A model generated the notes under the pieces. That model had not been told where the DNA came from, did not search any database, and saw nothing but the letters and a program-made list of their open reading frames with translations. This document shows, one piece after another, positions 49,046 to 59,744 of a DNA stretch of 64,000 nt; within the stretch, counting starts at the first letter, position 1; every line of letters begins with the position of its first letter. Origin of the DNA: Polytrichum commune. Lineage: Eukaryota; Streptophyta; Polytrichopsida; Polytrichales; Polytrichaceae. Position numbers and translations under genes: made by a program. The DNA is taken from assembly GCA_950295325.1 (NCBI GenBank), contig OX485807.1, positions 3,722,501-3,786,500 on the forward strand. The letters run 5' to 3'.

Positions 49046-50239
49046 TCATGTATGTGGTGAGTAGTTTTGGTACCAATTTGGGTCTGGTGTGACTATTAGT
49101 GTGACGGTGTCTGAGTCATTTCTGGCTGCTAGGCGTGCCCAGTGTATTGCTTGTTGAGTCATTTCTTCGTTTTGTAGGTGGGCATAGCCAATTCCGTGCC
49201 GTTTGTATTGGAAAGCGGTGCCTAATGATCCAAAATTTTTATCTCTTGTGAATTGTGAGAAATATTTTGTAATATGTGTAGAGCATGTTATTGGTGAAGA
49301 GAAGTAGGAGTGTGAAATGTTAAATGCTTTTGTAATGGAGTCAAGGAGGTTCTGTGGGAGAGTGTATGGAGATGTTTTAAGTGGATCTTTTTTTGGTATT
49401 TTAGAGTTGTATCTTTGATATAGCCAGACTACCTCAGTTTCGAATGGTTGTGGGGATGGTATTAGGCCGTATGTCCTGTATGTGTCTTTGTTGTATTGTT
49501 GCCATAGCCAATTTAGTCTGGTGGTTGGGATGGTTATGAGATATCTCCCTATGTCTTCGTATATGTGTGTTATTTCGTTTTGTGTTTGTATAGTATGTTT
49601 CGTTGTATTAATGTCTCTTTTTGGGTTGCATTCTATTATTGATATTTGGGTGTGTGGTGTTATTCTAGGTGGTGGTATGAATCTTGGGTCTTTGGTTTGT
49701 ATGGGGGTTATATGGGTATGTATTAGTTTGTTGTAGTGGTTGTGTTGTTGTTTTGTATAATATTCTTTTAGTAGGTTTATGTTGTGTTCGATTACTAAGG
49801 GATGGTTTGGTGGGAATAGTTCTTTTTGTGGCATCCACTTGTAGTATGTTGCGTTGTTTTGGAGTGACCATTGGTATAGATATGTGTTAAATTTTTTTGT
49901 TATTTTATATTTATCTTTCGTTATGTTTGCTTTATGATTTAGTATGTTGTATATGGGAAATTTGATTGGGTTATTTGTCATGTTGGGGGGTGGGTTTGGT
50001 TGTTGGGGTTGTTGTGTTGGTGGCGGGTGTAAGGGGTTGTCCAAGATTCTAGGTAGTAATTCTCTATTATCTGATATGTATTTTTCTTGGAGGGTACGGG
50101 CTTGTGGGTGTCTATTACATTGGATTGGACAATTTTGGTTACAACTTTGTTGGCAGAAAAGTTGTTCTGCTATGTGTAGTGCGTTTTTTATTAGTTTTGT
50201 CGGGGTTTTATAGTAGGTTTGAAAGTCTGTTGGTGACAT
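49046..50239 (-). CDS. LINE ORF2 middle segment of unknown function
   Basis: A 397-codon open frame. The N-terminal part has a cysteine cluster (CQQSCNQNCPIQCNRH). The last ~110 residues (NISHSYFSSPITC, FGSLGTAF, AIHWARLAAR, TVTLIV) match the 34.7-kb copy closely. It lies between the RT and RNase H, where most LINEs have only a short linker. The residue order of the conserved block is vaguely like a phage-type adenine methyltransferase, but I see no clear DPPY motif, so no function is claimed. Confidence 0.6.
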   Translation of the reverse strand: MSPTDFQTYYKTPTKLIKNALHIAEQLFCQQSCNQNCPIQCNRHPQARTLQEKYISDNRELLPRILDNPLHPPPTQQPQQPNPPPNMTNNPIKFPIYNILNHKANITKDKYKITKKFNTYLYQWSLQNNATYYKWMPQKELFPPNHPLVIEHNINLLKEYYTKQQHNHYNKLIHTHITPIQTKDPRFIPPPRITPHTQISIIECNPKRDINTTKHTIQTQNEITHIYEDIGRYLITIPTTRLNWLWQQYNKDTYRTYGLIPSPQPFETEVVWLYQRYNSKIPKKDPLKTSPYTLPQNLLDSITKAFNISHSYFSSPITCSTHITKYFSQFTRDKNFGSLGTAFQYKRHGIGYAHLQNEEMTQQAIHWARLAARNDSDTVTLIVTPDPNWYQNYSPHT

Positions 50240-50409
50240 TAAGTGTGTGCCATTGGGAAGGGAAATGTGTTTTATTTTTTGTATGTTTAGTGTTAGGAGT
50301 TTATATAGTAATTTAAAAGATAGTTCTTTGTTTAGTTGTGGTAGTACGACTGTGGCCTGGGATTTCCATTCTATTTCAAGTTCAATTGCATGGAGCTGGA
50401 AATTTGTTT

Positions 50410-50883
50410 CTATGCTTTTGAGGTGAGCTCCTCCTTCTTTTTCATAAGAAATAGTGTTCGTGTTGTAGGTGATCTTGTGCAGTCGTGGTATTTGATTCTT
50501 TGTATGTCTTCTGCGCCTCCATATTTTGCAAGGATATGTTGTATAAGTCCTTTGTAGATTATGCCAAGTCTGCCGGGATCATTAAGTGCATTTCTGAGTT
50601 GTTCGCTAATACATCTTAGGTAGGCATTTTTTAATGAGAAGGCTTCCAGTCCAAACAAGTCATGTGGTAGTTGGGTTATTATATTTGCTGTACATTTAGG
50701 TAGACCACATATTACTTTTTGGATTCTTATAATTTTTTTGTCTAATTTTTTGATAGCTGGCATTGAGTATGGGACTGCATAAAAGCTATATGCTATACCG
50801 GCTCTTATGACAGTGTCTACCATACTTATTTTTTGTTTGATTGTAACTGGGCAGTTTGTTAGTAGTTTGCATTGGTTTATCAT
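50410..50883 (-). CDS. LINE RT C-terminal (thumb/connection) segment
   Basis: 157 codons with the typical LINE post-RT pattern: KISMVDTVIRAGIAYSF, MPAIKKLDKKIIRIQKVICG and LFGLEAFSLKNAYLRC. In LINEs this segment follows the palm domain. It is separated from the RT frame by about 160 bp in which frames change, so the ORF is broken there. Confidence 0.7.
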   Translation of the reverse strand: MINQCKLLTNCPVTIKQKISMVDTVIRAGIAYSFYAVPYSMPAIKKLDKKIIRIQKVICGLPKCTANIITQLPHDLFGLEAFSLKNAYLRCISEQLRNALNDPGRLGIIYKGLIQHILAKYGGAEDIQRIKYHDCTRSPTTRTLFLMKKKEELTSKA

Positions 50884-51048
50884 TTTAGTTGTGGTGATGT
50901 GTGTTTGGAGTTTCCATTTTAATGATGGTACTAATTGTATGCCTAAATATACGTATGGTTCGTTTTGGTGTAGGACGAGTAGTGGTTGGTTTCTGTAGTG
51001 GATGTTTTGGGCTTGGATTTTGGTTTTGAATATTTCAAGTTTTATTTT

Positions 51049-52245
51049 TTATTTATTTGGGCATCCCGTGATGGCACATTTTGGAACTCCCAGGTCCATT
51101 CCGGCCCATTCGCAGTATTTGTCTAGTTTGTGTAATTGGGTCTGTATTGATTGGAGATTGCTTGTAATGGCTGCTAGATCAGCTGCGTATGCTACAGAGC
51201 TGATTGTTAGTTTGGATGTACCGAATGTATACCCATTATTCCCTCGTTGTAGCCAACGTAGCAGTGGTTCTAAGAATATTAGGAAGAGGTATGGACTGAG
51301 TGTGTCACCTTGTATTGTGCCTCTTTGTATTGGTATGAGTTTTGTTTTTCCGAAGTGTTCTCCTGTAAATATGGTATTGGAGTTTGAATAAATATTTCCT
51401 ATCAAAGATACGGCATCTTCTGGATATCCTAAGTCCTTAGTTACTGCTAATAGTCGTGCGTGATCAAGAGATCCGAATGCGTTTTTGAAATCGATATATA
51501 ATAGATAGATGTCTTGGTTTGTAAATCTTGCGTGTTCTAGTGCTGCTATGAGGAGTTGGAGTTGTCTGGATGTGTTTCTTTCTGCTCTGAATCCTTCTTG
51601 GCTGTCGTGGAGAATTTGGTATTTTTCTCCATATGCTAATAGTATGGATGTAAGGGAGCTCGTAAAGAATTTGTATATTGTGTTTGCAAGTGCGATTGAT
51701 CTGTGGTTTGTTAATTTTGATGGGTCTCCTTTTTTGTATAGTAATATTGTTAGACTTATTTTCCATGAAGTTGGTATTTGTTTTCGTCTATAACAGTGGG
51801 AGAATAATAAGGAAAGTATGTTGTGGAAGCTTTCGGACATGTTTTTTAAAATTATGTTGGGAATTTTGTCGGGGCCGGGTGTTTTGTTGTTTGCTAGATT
51901 CTTTAAACACATATCGTATGTTGCTCTGTCAAAGTATTCATGTAATGGAGCTTTAGAGTTTCTTCTTTTTTCGATGACAAATCCGTCTAGGTCGTGCCAT
52001 GGGTATTGTCTAATACCACATGTGCACTTTGGTGTGTGTTTTGGTTGGTGGTAGCATATTGGTACGGTGGGTCTATTGCTAATAGATTGTTGGTTGTGTA
52101 TTTCATTGGCTATGTCTGTGGGATTTGTAAGTACGTTGTTGTTTACGTCTGTAATGTAGTCTAATGGGGGTGTTTCTTGGTTTGTGAAGACTCTTTTGTT
52201 GATTTTCTTGGGGTTTTTGTCGTATAGTAGTCTATATTTGGACAT
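51049..52245 (-). pseudogene. LINE reverse transcriptase with YAAD active site
   Basis: A 398-codon frame covering the RT palm and fingers: LANNKTPGPDKIPN, PTSWKISLTILLYKKGDP, NHRSIALANTIYKFF, QEGFRAERNTSRQLQ, DIYLLYIDFKNAFGSLDH (first catalytic Asp), RGTIQGDTLSPYLFLIF, then SVAYAADLAAI. The last motif should read YADD; here the first Asp of the pair is Ala (GAT to GCT), which should abolish polymerisation. Downstream GMDLGVPKCAITG follows. Otherwise it is intact. Confidence 0.88.
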
Positions 52246-52719
52246 GGTTTTTTAATGCATTCTTGGGTGTATTTTGTGGTAATTTTTTGGGCATGTATAT
52301 GTACGGTTTTGGCGATTTGGGCTAGTGTTGCTATCCATTCAAGCTGATTAGGTTCTTGATTGGGGGGGGTGGGATGGGGGTTTGGATATGGTTCCTTAGT
52401 TCTTCGATTATGGGGTGTGTTTGCCAATTTGGTGTGTTTTTTATCAGGTAAATTGCTTTCCTAATTAGGTGGTAGGTGGAAAGATAGTTTTTTCATTTCT
52501 TTTGGAGTTTTCTTTGTAGAAAACCTCCTTGTTGTGATGTACAGTTTGTGAGGTCTGGGAGAGGTGGTGCACTGCATGTATCTTGGATTTTGTCGGAGAT
52601 TTTTTTTGTATGATATGTTCAAATTTTGTGCATGTTGTTTGCCATTGTTCATTTGTTAGTTGGTCTTGTATTAGGGTGTTCGTGAGTTCATTTAGCTGTG
52701 GTGCATTTTCTTCAAAGAA

Positions 52720-54222
52720 TTATGTATTGAATTTTTCGATGTTTATCTGTGGGATGGGGTTTGGGATCCTTGGGGGTTTATCTGTAGTTGGTGGTGGACA
52801 GCGGGCTAGTAGTGTATTTGGTGGGATGTGTAGTGTTACTGGGGAGTGGTCTGAGTTGAGGTTGTGGTCATTGTTTATGGTTGATGTGTATAGGTTGTTA
52901 TTGGGTGTTTTGATGTAATATCCATTTATTAGGCTGGTTTGGTTGTAGTTTTGGCCTCCTTGTCTAGAGTATAGGTTGTTTGTTTGGATGTATGTAAGTA
53001 GTAGATTGTCTGTGAATGTGCGCCATTCTGTGTCTTCTGCTTGTGGTGGTGTTGTGGTGTAATCGTTTTGTCTTCCAATTAGGGCTATGTCCCTGTTAAA
53101 GTCTCCGCATAGTATGTGTATATGGTTTGGGTGGTTAATGGTTTGTTGTGTTATGTTTTGTTTAATTAGCGGTATGGATCCTATGTCTTCTTCGTGTGAT
53201 GGCATATACATGTGTATTATTAGCCAGGGTTGTAGAGGTTGGTTATGTATTTTTATTATTTGTAGATATGGTGATATTATAGCTGGGGTAGGTATTTTGG
53301 TGATATTACCTGGGTATGCATATTCTTTATTTATGAGTGTGAGGAGTCCACCTCTTGCAGGTGTATATGGCCTTCTTTGTTGTATGCATCTTGTTAGTGA
53401 GTATGTATTATTAAATATTAGTTTATATTGTGGGAATAGATTTTGAATGTATTTCGTGGATTTGGTTGCCGTTAATTTAGTTTCTTGTATGGTAATAATT
53501 GTTGGTTTGTTTGGTGTATGGGATATAAGTTGATGGAGGTTTGGTAGAGTTGTGTTTAATGATGAAGCGTTCCATGTGATTATGTGCGTGTTGTAGTTTG
53601 TTGTATGATTTTCTTGAGGGTGTAGGGTGGGTGTGGTGGGTGGTGGTGGGGGGTGTGAGTATTCGTGGAGCGGTTCGTTGCATTTTAGTGCTTCTGTAAG
53701 TAATTGTAGTGGTAAAAAGGGAAATTTGTCTGACATTGTTTGTATGGTTAGTGGTGTATTACTTTGTTTAATGAAATCATATAGTTCTTTGTGGATGGTG
53801 GTGGGTGGGTTAATAATGTTTTGGTTTGTTTGGAGGAATTGTGTATATGGGTGCATGGTTATGATGTGTCTTTCCGGTGGGTTTTGGAGTGAAGCCATAC
53901 GTTCTAATACTATTGTTGTCCAATTTGGTTTTGGGGTTTGTATTAATATATGATTACATGTTTCTATTATTGGGCTAATTGTGGTAATAAGTGCGTACAA
54001 TATGCGTGGGGGTGGGTGGTGTTGGTTTCTATAAATGTATCTTGATAGGTATGGGTAGGCAGTAATTGTGTCTTGGTGTTTGGGGTGTGTTAGATTTATT
54101 ATAGGAGAAAATTGTTTTGCTAGGTGTTGGTATTCGGGTTGTAATTTGATTGTGCACTCTATAAAGTAGCTTTTGCATCTATTTCTATGTGTGGATGGGT
54201 GTGTTTGTAGGTTATTGGGCAT
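52720..54222 (-). CDS. LINE apurinic-like (APE) endonuclease domain
   Basis: A 500-codon open frame, starting with the ATG before PNNLQTHPSTH. The first ~200 residues are unassigned. The APE fold follows: HIITWNASSLN, ITIQETKLTA (catalytic Glu), RGGLLTLIN, WLIIHMYMPS, HILCGDFNRD (Asp/Asn) and LNSDHSPVTLHI (Asp-His pair). All catalytic residues are present, so this is the best-preserved enzyme of the element. It nicks the target DNA in APE-type LINEs. The link to the RT (52.7-52.25 kb) is frameshifted. Confidence 0.87.
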   Translation of the reverse strand: MPNNLQTHPSTHRNRCKSYFIECTIKLQPEYQHLAKQFSPIINLTHPKHQDTITAYPYLSRYIYRNQHHPPPRILYALITTISPIIETCNHILIQTPKPNWTTIVLERMASLQNPPERHIITMHPYTQFLQTNQNIINPPTTIHKELYDFIKQSNTPLTIQTMSDKFPFLPLQLLTEALKCNEPLHEYSHPPPPPTTPTLHPQENHTTNYNTHIITWNASSLNTTLPNLHQLISHTPNKPTIITIQETKLTATKSTKYIQNLFPQYKLIFNNTYSLTRCIQQRRPYTPARGGLLTLINKEYAYPGNITKIPTPAIISPYLQIIKIHNQPLQPWLIIHMYMPSHEEDIGSIPLIKQNITQQTINHPNHIHILCGDFNRDIALIGRQNDYTTTPPQAEDTEWRTFTDNLLLTYIQTNNLYSRQGGQNYNQTSLINGYYIKTPNNNLYTSTINNDHNLNSDHSPVTLHIPPNTLLARCPPPTTDKPPRIPNPIPQINIEKFNT

Positions 54223-54229
54223 GGGACCT

Positions 54230-56350
54230 GGGTTGGTTTCAATATCTCGGCTAAGTAGTAGTAGTAGGTGTACGATAGGTGCTTGGTTTATAGGAAGGTT
54301 TTTTCGTGTTTTAAGGTTTATGTTCCGTTGTTTATTGTTTCTTATTTTATTGTCTGGGTTGGTTGTATGTCTTGGGTGTTTAGTGGTGTTTTATTTTTTT
54401 GCTTGGTATGCGTGGTTTTGTATTGGTTTCTTCTTCTAATTTTGTTTATTTGGTTTTGGGCGAGGCCGGCAGGCCTAGCCTTTTTTGTTTTTGTTTTTTG
54501 TTTTATTTGGTCAGAGGTGTTACGGGATGCTTTATTATTATTTTTTATGATTTTGGGTGTTTGTGTTTGTTTAGGGTTTTTTGAGCCATTCTTGTTTTGT
54601 TTTGGGCTATCGTTCTTATTTTGTTTTGTTTTTAGCTTTGTTCATGTGTAAGTAATGCGGGATGTGGTCTTGGTGATTTGTTTGGGTTTGGGTGGATTTG
54701 TTTTGGGCCTATCTTTGTTTTGTTGTGTGCTTATTTTAGTATTGGATAATGTTATGGGATATAGTGTTAGAGTAGGGGATATTGGTGTTTTTTTAGGAAT
54801 GTTTTTCTGCACATGTTTGATGACTTTATTGGTTGGGGGAATGTGGTTAGGTATTGTTTTTTGTGTTTTGTATGGTGATGGTTTTTTGTGTGTGTCTTTA
54901 GGTCTTTTGGGGTGTTTTCTGGTTATGTTTAGTTGTTCTTTACTTGTAAGTTTTGATTTTGATTTTGGTAAGATTTGATTGCCTTTATGTAGTATTAACA
55001 GTAGGTGTAGGGGAGGTGTTTGGTCTATGGGAGGATTTTTTTGTTCTTTGTGGTTTGAGTTTTGTTGTTTATTTTTATTGTGATTTTTTGTAGAGTTTAA
55101 GGTTGTTATATGATTTGGATGATTTGTGTTCTCTTGATGTGTTTGTTTGTTGATATGTGTGGTTTTATCTAGGTGCTTTCTAGTTTGTTTTATTATTTTA
55201 TTATTTTTTTGGTTACTTTGTTTTGGGCGAGGCCGGTAGGCCGAGCCCGTTTTAGGTGGTTTTTATTGGTACTCTGTGTTTGGTTCTTTTTGTGTTTTGG
55301 TTTTTTTGGGTATTTCTCGAAGGGAGTGTGTTGGTGTTAAAGTTTATGTGTTTGTTTGCGTGGTTTATTGAAGTAGTGTATCTAGTGTTAGGTGTGTTTG
55401 TTTGTTTTGTTCTTTGTTTTTTGTATGTTTCCGGTTGTTTGTATGTGTTTATGATTTTGAGAGGGTGTTTTTTGTTTACGTTTTTTTCTTTTTTACGAGG
55501 TTTTTTGGGGTTGGGTTTATGTTTGTGTGCTTTTGGGATTTTGGGATTTTGGGATTTTGTGTGTTTTATTGTTTTTTATTTGTGTGGGGGCATTAGAAAG
55601 TGTTTTCCCTTTGTTATGTTTTATGTTTTTGTGTGTTTGTGTTTGTATGGAGGGTTTAGGTTTTTTGTTGTTTTGATGCTTGGGGCTATGGGTTTTTATT
55701 TTTTGTGTTGTTTTTGTGGGACCATTAGGAGGTGCTACCTTTTTGTTTGGGGTTTTTGTTTGTATTGGATTTGTTTTTTGTATGTCTTTTTTGTGTTGTG
55801 CTTTTGTTTTGCCAAGAATGTTTGTGTATAACCTAAGTAGGAGGTGTAGTGGATGTGCTTTGGGGTGGGGTTTTATTCGTTTATGTTGTGGGTGTTTATT
55901 ATTATTATTATTATTATTGTTTTTGGATTTTATGTTTTTGGAGTTTGTATGTTGTTTGGGCTTATTCTTGTATTTTTTTTGGTTCCGGGCGAGGTTGGTA
56001 TGTCTGGTTTGTTTGAGGTCTTTGTTTGTTTTTATTGTATTTTGAAAGTTTTTTCTTTGTTTCTTTGTTTGATGTGTGTTATAAGGTGGTGATGTGTATA
56101 TCCTTTTGTGATTAGTTGTGTGTTTTGTTTTTTTGGTTGGGTTGGTTATGTTCATTCTAAGTATGTGTGTTGTAATTTTTGGAGTATGATATTTATGGTT
56201 TTGTATTATACTTTTGCTATAATTTTGTTTGGATGGTGTTTTGTGTTTTTGTTGTTGTTGTTGTTATTATTATTATTATTATTTTTGAATTTTTATCTTT
56301 GTTATGTTTATATTTGTTTTGTACTTGGGCGAGGCCGGTAGGCCGAGCCC
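54230..56350 (-). repeat. ~0.76-kb tandem repeats with a conserved hairpin in the LINE spacer
   Basis: A GC-rich motif, GGGCGAGGCCGGTAGGCC followed by GAGCCC, recurs at 54458, 55225, 55987 (diverged) and 56327 (spacing 767, 762 and 340) in otherwise T/G-rich plus-strand sequence. Flanking GTAGGTGTA and GTGTTTTT-type blocks recur with the same period. The motif folds as GGGC, GA, GGCC, tetraloop GGTA, GGCC, GA, GCCC. ATT and GTT microsatellites occur in two units. Confidence 0.7.
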
Positions 56351-56776
56351 GTTTTATGTCTTGGGGGTTTTCCCTAACTTTCTTTTGATGCGTGTTTTGG
56401 TGTTTGTTAGTTATTATTTTGTAGCTTTTTGTGTGTAGGGTTTGCTTTATTATGTTGAGTTTGTATGTTGCTTTGGTTTTGTGTGTTTTGGGGTGTGTTA
56501 GTTTTGTTTTTGTTTGATTGTTGTTTTTTGTTTTTGGTTGGTTTGATATATTTTGTTTATGTTTATGTTGATGCTTTTGTTTTTGTTTTAGTTTATATAC
56601 TTGTGTGAAAGCATTTAGGAATGCTTTGGTTTTATTTATTTTTGTTTTAATTTTTTGTTTTGTTTCTTTATTGTTAGCATTTCCAAATGCTATTGGGTTA
56701 TTTTTTCCTTCTTCTTTTTCTTTTTGTGTGGGTACACACATTTTTTGTAGGTGGGCTATTTGATTGTTTGTCCAAT

Positions 56777-59503
56777 CTAATTTTCCAATTGGGGTTGTGT
56801 TGGGGCTAGAATGGAGTCAAGTGCTTTTGTTGTCATATTAACTGCTTGCGATGTAAGTGCTAGTTGTTTTCTTCTTTCCGCCAGTTGATTTTTGACATGT
56901 GTTGTCAGGTTTCGGGTGATTCTTTCTTCACGTACTCCCATTTCCTTGTGGATTTCTACTGTGAGTTCTGTTTTGAGCTCAATCATGAGTTGCTCATTTC
57001 TTTTGTCCATGGCGGTTTCCACCAATGCATCTAGGTCATCGTGTGTGATCATGGTACTTTTGTCGCAACCCTTGCTAGCCCCCCCTTGACCATCTTGCCA
57101 ATTTTCAATTCTAGCAAAGGTTACGAGTGGCTAACCCTTCGCATACCGCCATGCTAATGGTTAGCTCCTCTAACCCCGGACCATTAGTTCATAGGAGGGG
57201 AACCAACCCTCCTACTTTGATTTCGGGACTCACCCCTTTAATCGGTAACCAATCCTTAGATGTGGACTTCCATCCATGGAAGTCCAATCTTATGTTGATC
57301 ATCGCGTTGCCGGAGCAACACTACAACAACCCGAACCATACTAGGCAACTATGGCCTCACATTGGGCCAATGCCCATGGAGGCCGTGCCGTTCGGCCTCG
57401 GGTGGGTGAGGCCACACCACCTCACCCATATAAGCCTCTAGGACTTCACGCGGGGCCCCTACCCCACCGTCAACCAACCTCTTGTCTCTCTACCAAGAGT
57501 TGGGGCCAAGTGGACATTTTCCTTTAGCTGCTCGGCCTAGAACCCCCTAGCAGCTTCAGACCATCATAACTTCCTTGTATGATGTCTGATCATAACAACC
57601 AACCACTCCATCTTCATCTACGCTTCACGTAGATGCCGATGGACTCCTCACTTGCCCCATTCGGCCAAGTATTGAGGACGTTATGCCTCTTTGAACCTTG
57701 GCAGTCCCGGGAATCACTCCCAGGCACTGCTGTACCAGGGCGCTGTCCCGGGACAGCGCCCCACTCAAATGGCCATAACTCCTAGCTCACACCTCCGATT
57801 GAGGTGTTCTTGAGCTTTCTAGAATCACCACGCCATGAGCTACGCATAACTCATGGCCTTACCCTTGTGCCTCCTAGTCTTCGTGGGTGGGAGGCGTTCC
57901 CAACGCCCGGGGCCCTCACCCACACTAGGATCACTTGGGCCCTCTCACCAACGGCGCCACAAGTCCCGGGTGTCACTCCGGGGTCCCCCTTGTGCCCATG
58001 GTGTTTCGGGCACTCCTCATGGAGAGGTGCGCGACAACTTTTCCCTTTGTTTTGTGGTGCATTGCGAGTTGCCTCAAGTGTATGCGCAATGGTTGTGGAT
58101 ATGTCACAAAACCCAAGTTTTTCTTGTTCCTCTTTGGTGGGTGGTATTGCACCTTGTAAGCTTTTTGGATGAGGAGTAAAGCTCACATGCTTGCCAAAAA
58201 TTTCTATGGTCTTGCCTACCCATTGTCTATAGACAATGACGTTGAGGCATTGAACATTGGCCGTGCCCTTGTGGAGATTACCTACTTGGCCTGGAAAGTA
58301 AAAAGATGCTACGTTCAACTCACCTAGAATTGCTTTGATAGAGTCCTTCGTGTCCTCAATTTTCTTCATTTTGTGAAGACCATAGAGGCATAGCATGGTG
58401 GCATTTTTCTTTTTGATTTCTTCCTCAGTGAGCCCTTCTCCGCGACTCCTCCTCTCTGCTTGAGCTGCTTGTGGTGTGATGACATGCATGAGTTCTTTTT
58501 TGTATGGAACTAGGTATTGTATGATTCTGTTTGTTTGTGTAGGCGTGGTTGAGATAAGCCATCCCCATGTTTCCTCTTTGACTTTTTGCACACTTGCAAT
58601 CTCATAGTCATACCCACGTCTAAAGTTTTCAATTAGAACATCTCTTTGTAGCTCACTGGAAGATATGAGGTGTAGTTTGGGGTTTTCAATCTTTGTGGAT
58701 AGCAAAGTGTTTCTTGCTACCGAATCATAACATTTACAAATTTTGCCTAAGGTATTGGTGTTATCTATTGTCAAGATAAAGGGGCGTAGCCCCTTAAGCA
58801 TGCCAATGCCATCTACTTTAGGGTGCTTGAGGTGGATTTTAATGGTCCCTGTCCAAAACTTTACTTTGCTATTTCTCTCTTTTTCTTTGCATGGGATGTG
58901 GATGGGCTTAGCCAATCCTATCCCCAATTCAATACCCATCTTTGCTAGTCTAGCTGTGGCCATGTTGAGAACCTCATTGTGAGTATAGTCTGTGGATGGT
59001 TTGTCAAAATAAGCAGCTATGTGGTAATCAAGAGAAAGTCCCGTGCCAGGATCGACCTCTGTTTCGATGGGTAATTGGGTTAAGTTGAAGTGTTGCCCAC
59101 CTTTCCCATCCGGTCTCTCTAGTGGGTAGAGTAGTTGTTTCACATGCGGGAATGCAACCTTGAAGATTTGACTCATCTCCTCTGCTTCTTTCTCCGATAT
59201 GCCCATTTCAATGAGGTCCTCCTTCTTCATTGATGGCCTACAATCCTTGGCTTTCACCCCTTCATCAATGGCGAGCTTCTCCATAGCCACAATCCCTAGC
59301 CAAAAGTCTTTCGGTGTGTCCTTTAATCCGGTTGTAAGCTCCGCACTCTTCTTCTGCTTGCTTGAGTTGCTTCCTTTCTTTGTCTCTTGTGTCCTCTTGG
59401 TTTGGTGGGCCTCTATTACCATTGTGTCTTCTATCTCTTCCATGTTGGTGTCGGTGGGGCTCCTCATGATGGCATCATGTACTGCCTTGCCTCTATTTGC
59501 CAT
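56777..59503 (-). pseudogene. LINE ORF1-like protein, interrupted by a solo LTR
   Basis: The start is the ATG at 59503 (MANRGKAVHDAIM), preferred to the upstream open sequence, which is made of a minisatellite. The protein has an acidic and basic N-terminus, SMKKEDLIEMGISEKEAEEM, VKFWTGTIKIHLKHPKVDG, LRPFILTIDN and ETWGWLISTTPTQTN, and then is broken at 58041. After the LTR it resumes at 57055 with THDDLDALVETAMDKRNEQL and a coiled coil to a stop at 56777-56779. LTR plus duplication is 981 bp, a multiple of three, so the two parts share a frame; the uninterrupted length would be 581 residues. No RRM or CCHC is obvious. ORF1 proteins bind LINE RNA; that role is inferred. Confidence 0.6.
57061..58036. 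mobile_element. Solo LTR with 5-bp target duplication
   Basis: A 976-bp insertion starting TGTCGCAACCC and ending GGTGCGCGACA (TG ... CA with a 6-bp inverted terminus), flanked by ACTTT at 57056-57060 and 58037-58041. A TATAAG lies near 57429. There is no internal gag-pol, so it is the product of LTR-LTR recombination. Composition differs sharply from the LINE sequence around it. Orientation is unproven; the TATA favours plus. Confidence 0.82.
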
Positions 59504-59744
59504 CTGTTGATCACAATGATTGCTAATGTTTTGGTGAGTAGTTAAGGTAGTGCTTTTATCTCCTCCTCCTTTTTGCGCATGCAATCGGGCTTTGTAGAGG
59601 AGATTAGAGCTTATGTTTGTTTGGTTATAATTTTTACACATTATATGGTTTAAAAGAGGTTTTATGGACGTATGTGCTACTTTGCTTGAAGGTGTGTTAG
59701 ATTGTTGTGGTAAACTGAGTTTAGTAATTATCCTAGATATTGGA

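Noticed and set aside
54173-56388. Plus-strand frames rich in Phe, Val, Cys, Leu that look like membrane proteins
   Set aside because: They are the antisense of the A/C-rich LINE spacer; the hydrophobic composition follows from T/G-rich sequence and there are no family motifs.
55517-56741. Minus-strand Lys/Asn/Thr-rich frames in the LINE spacer
   Set aside because: Low-complexity translations of A-rich tandem repeats; RARPTGLAQ is just the hairpin motif translated.
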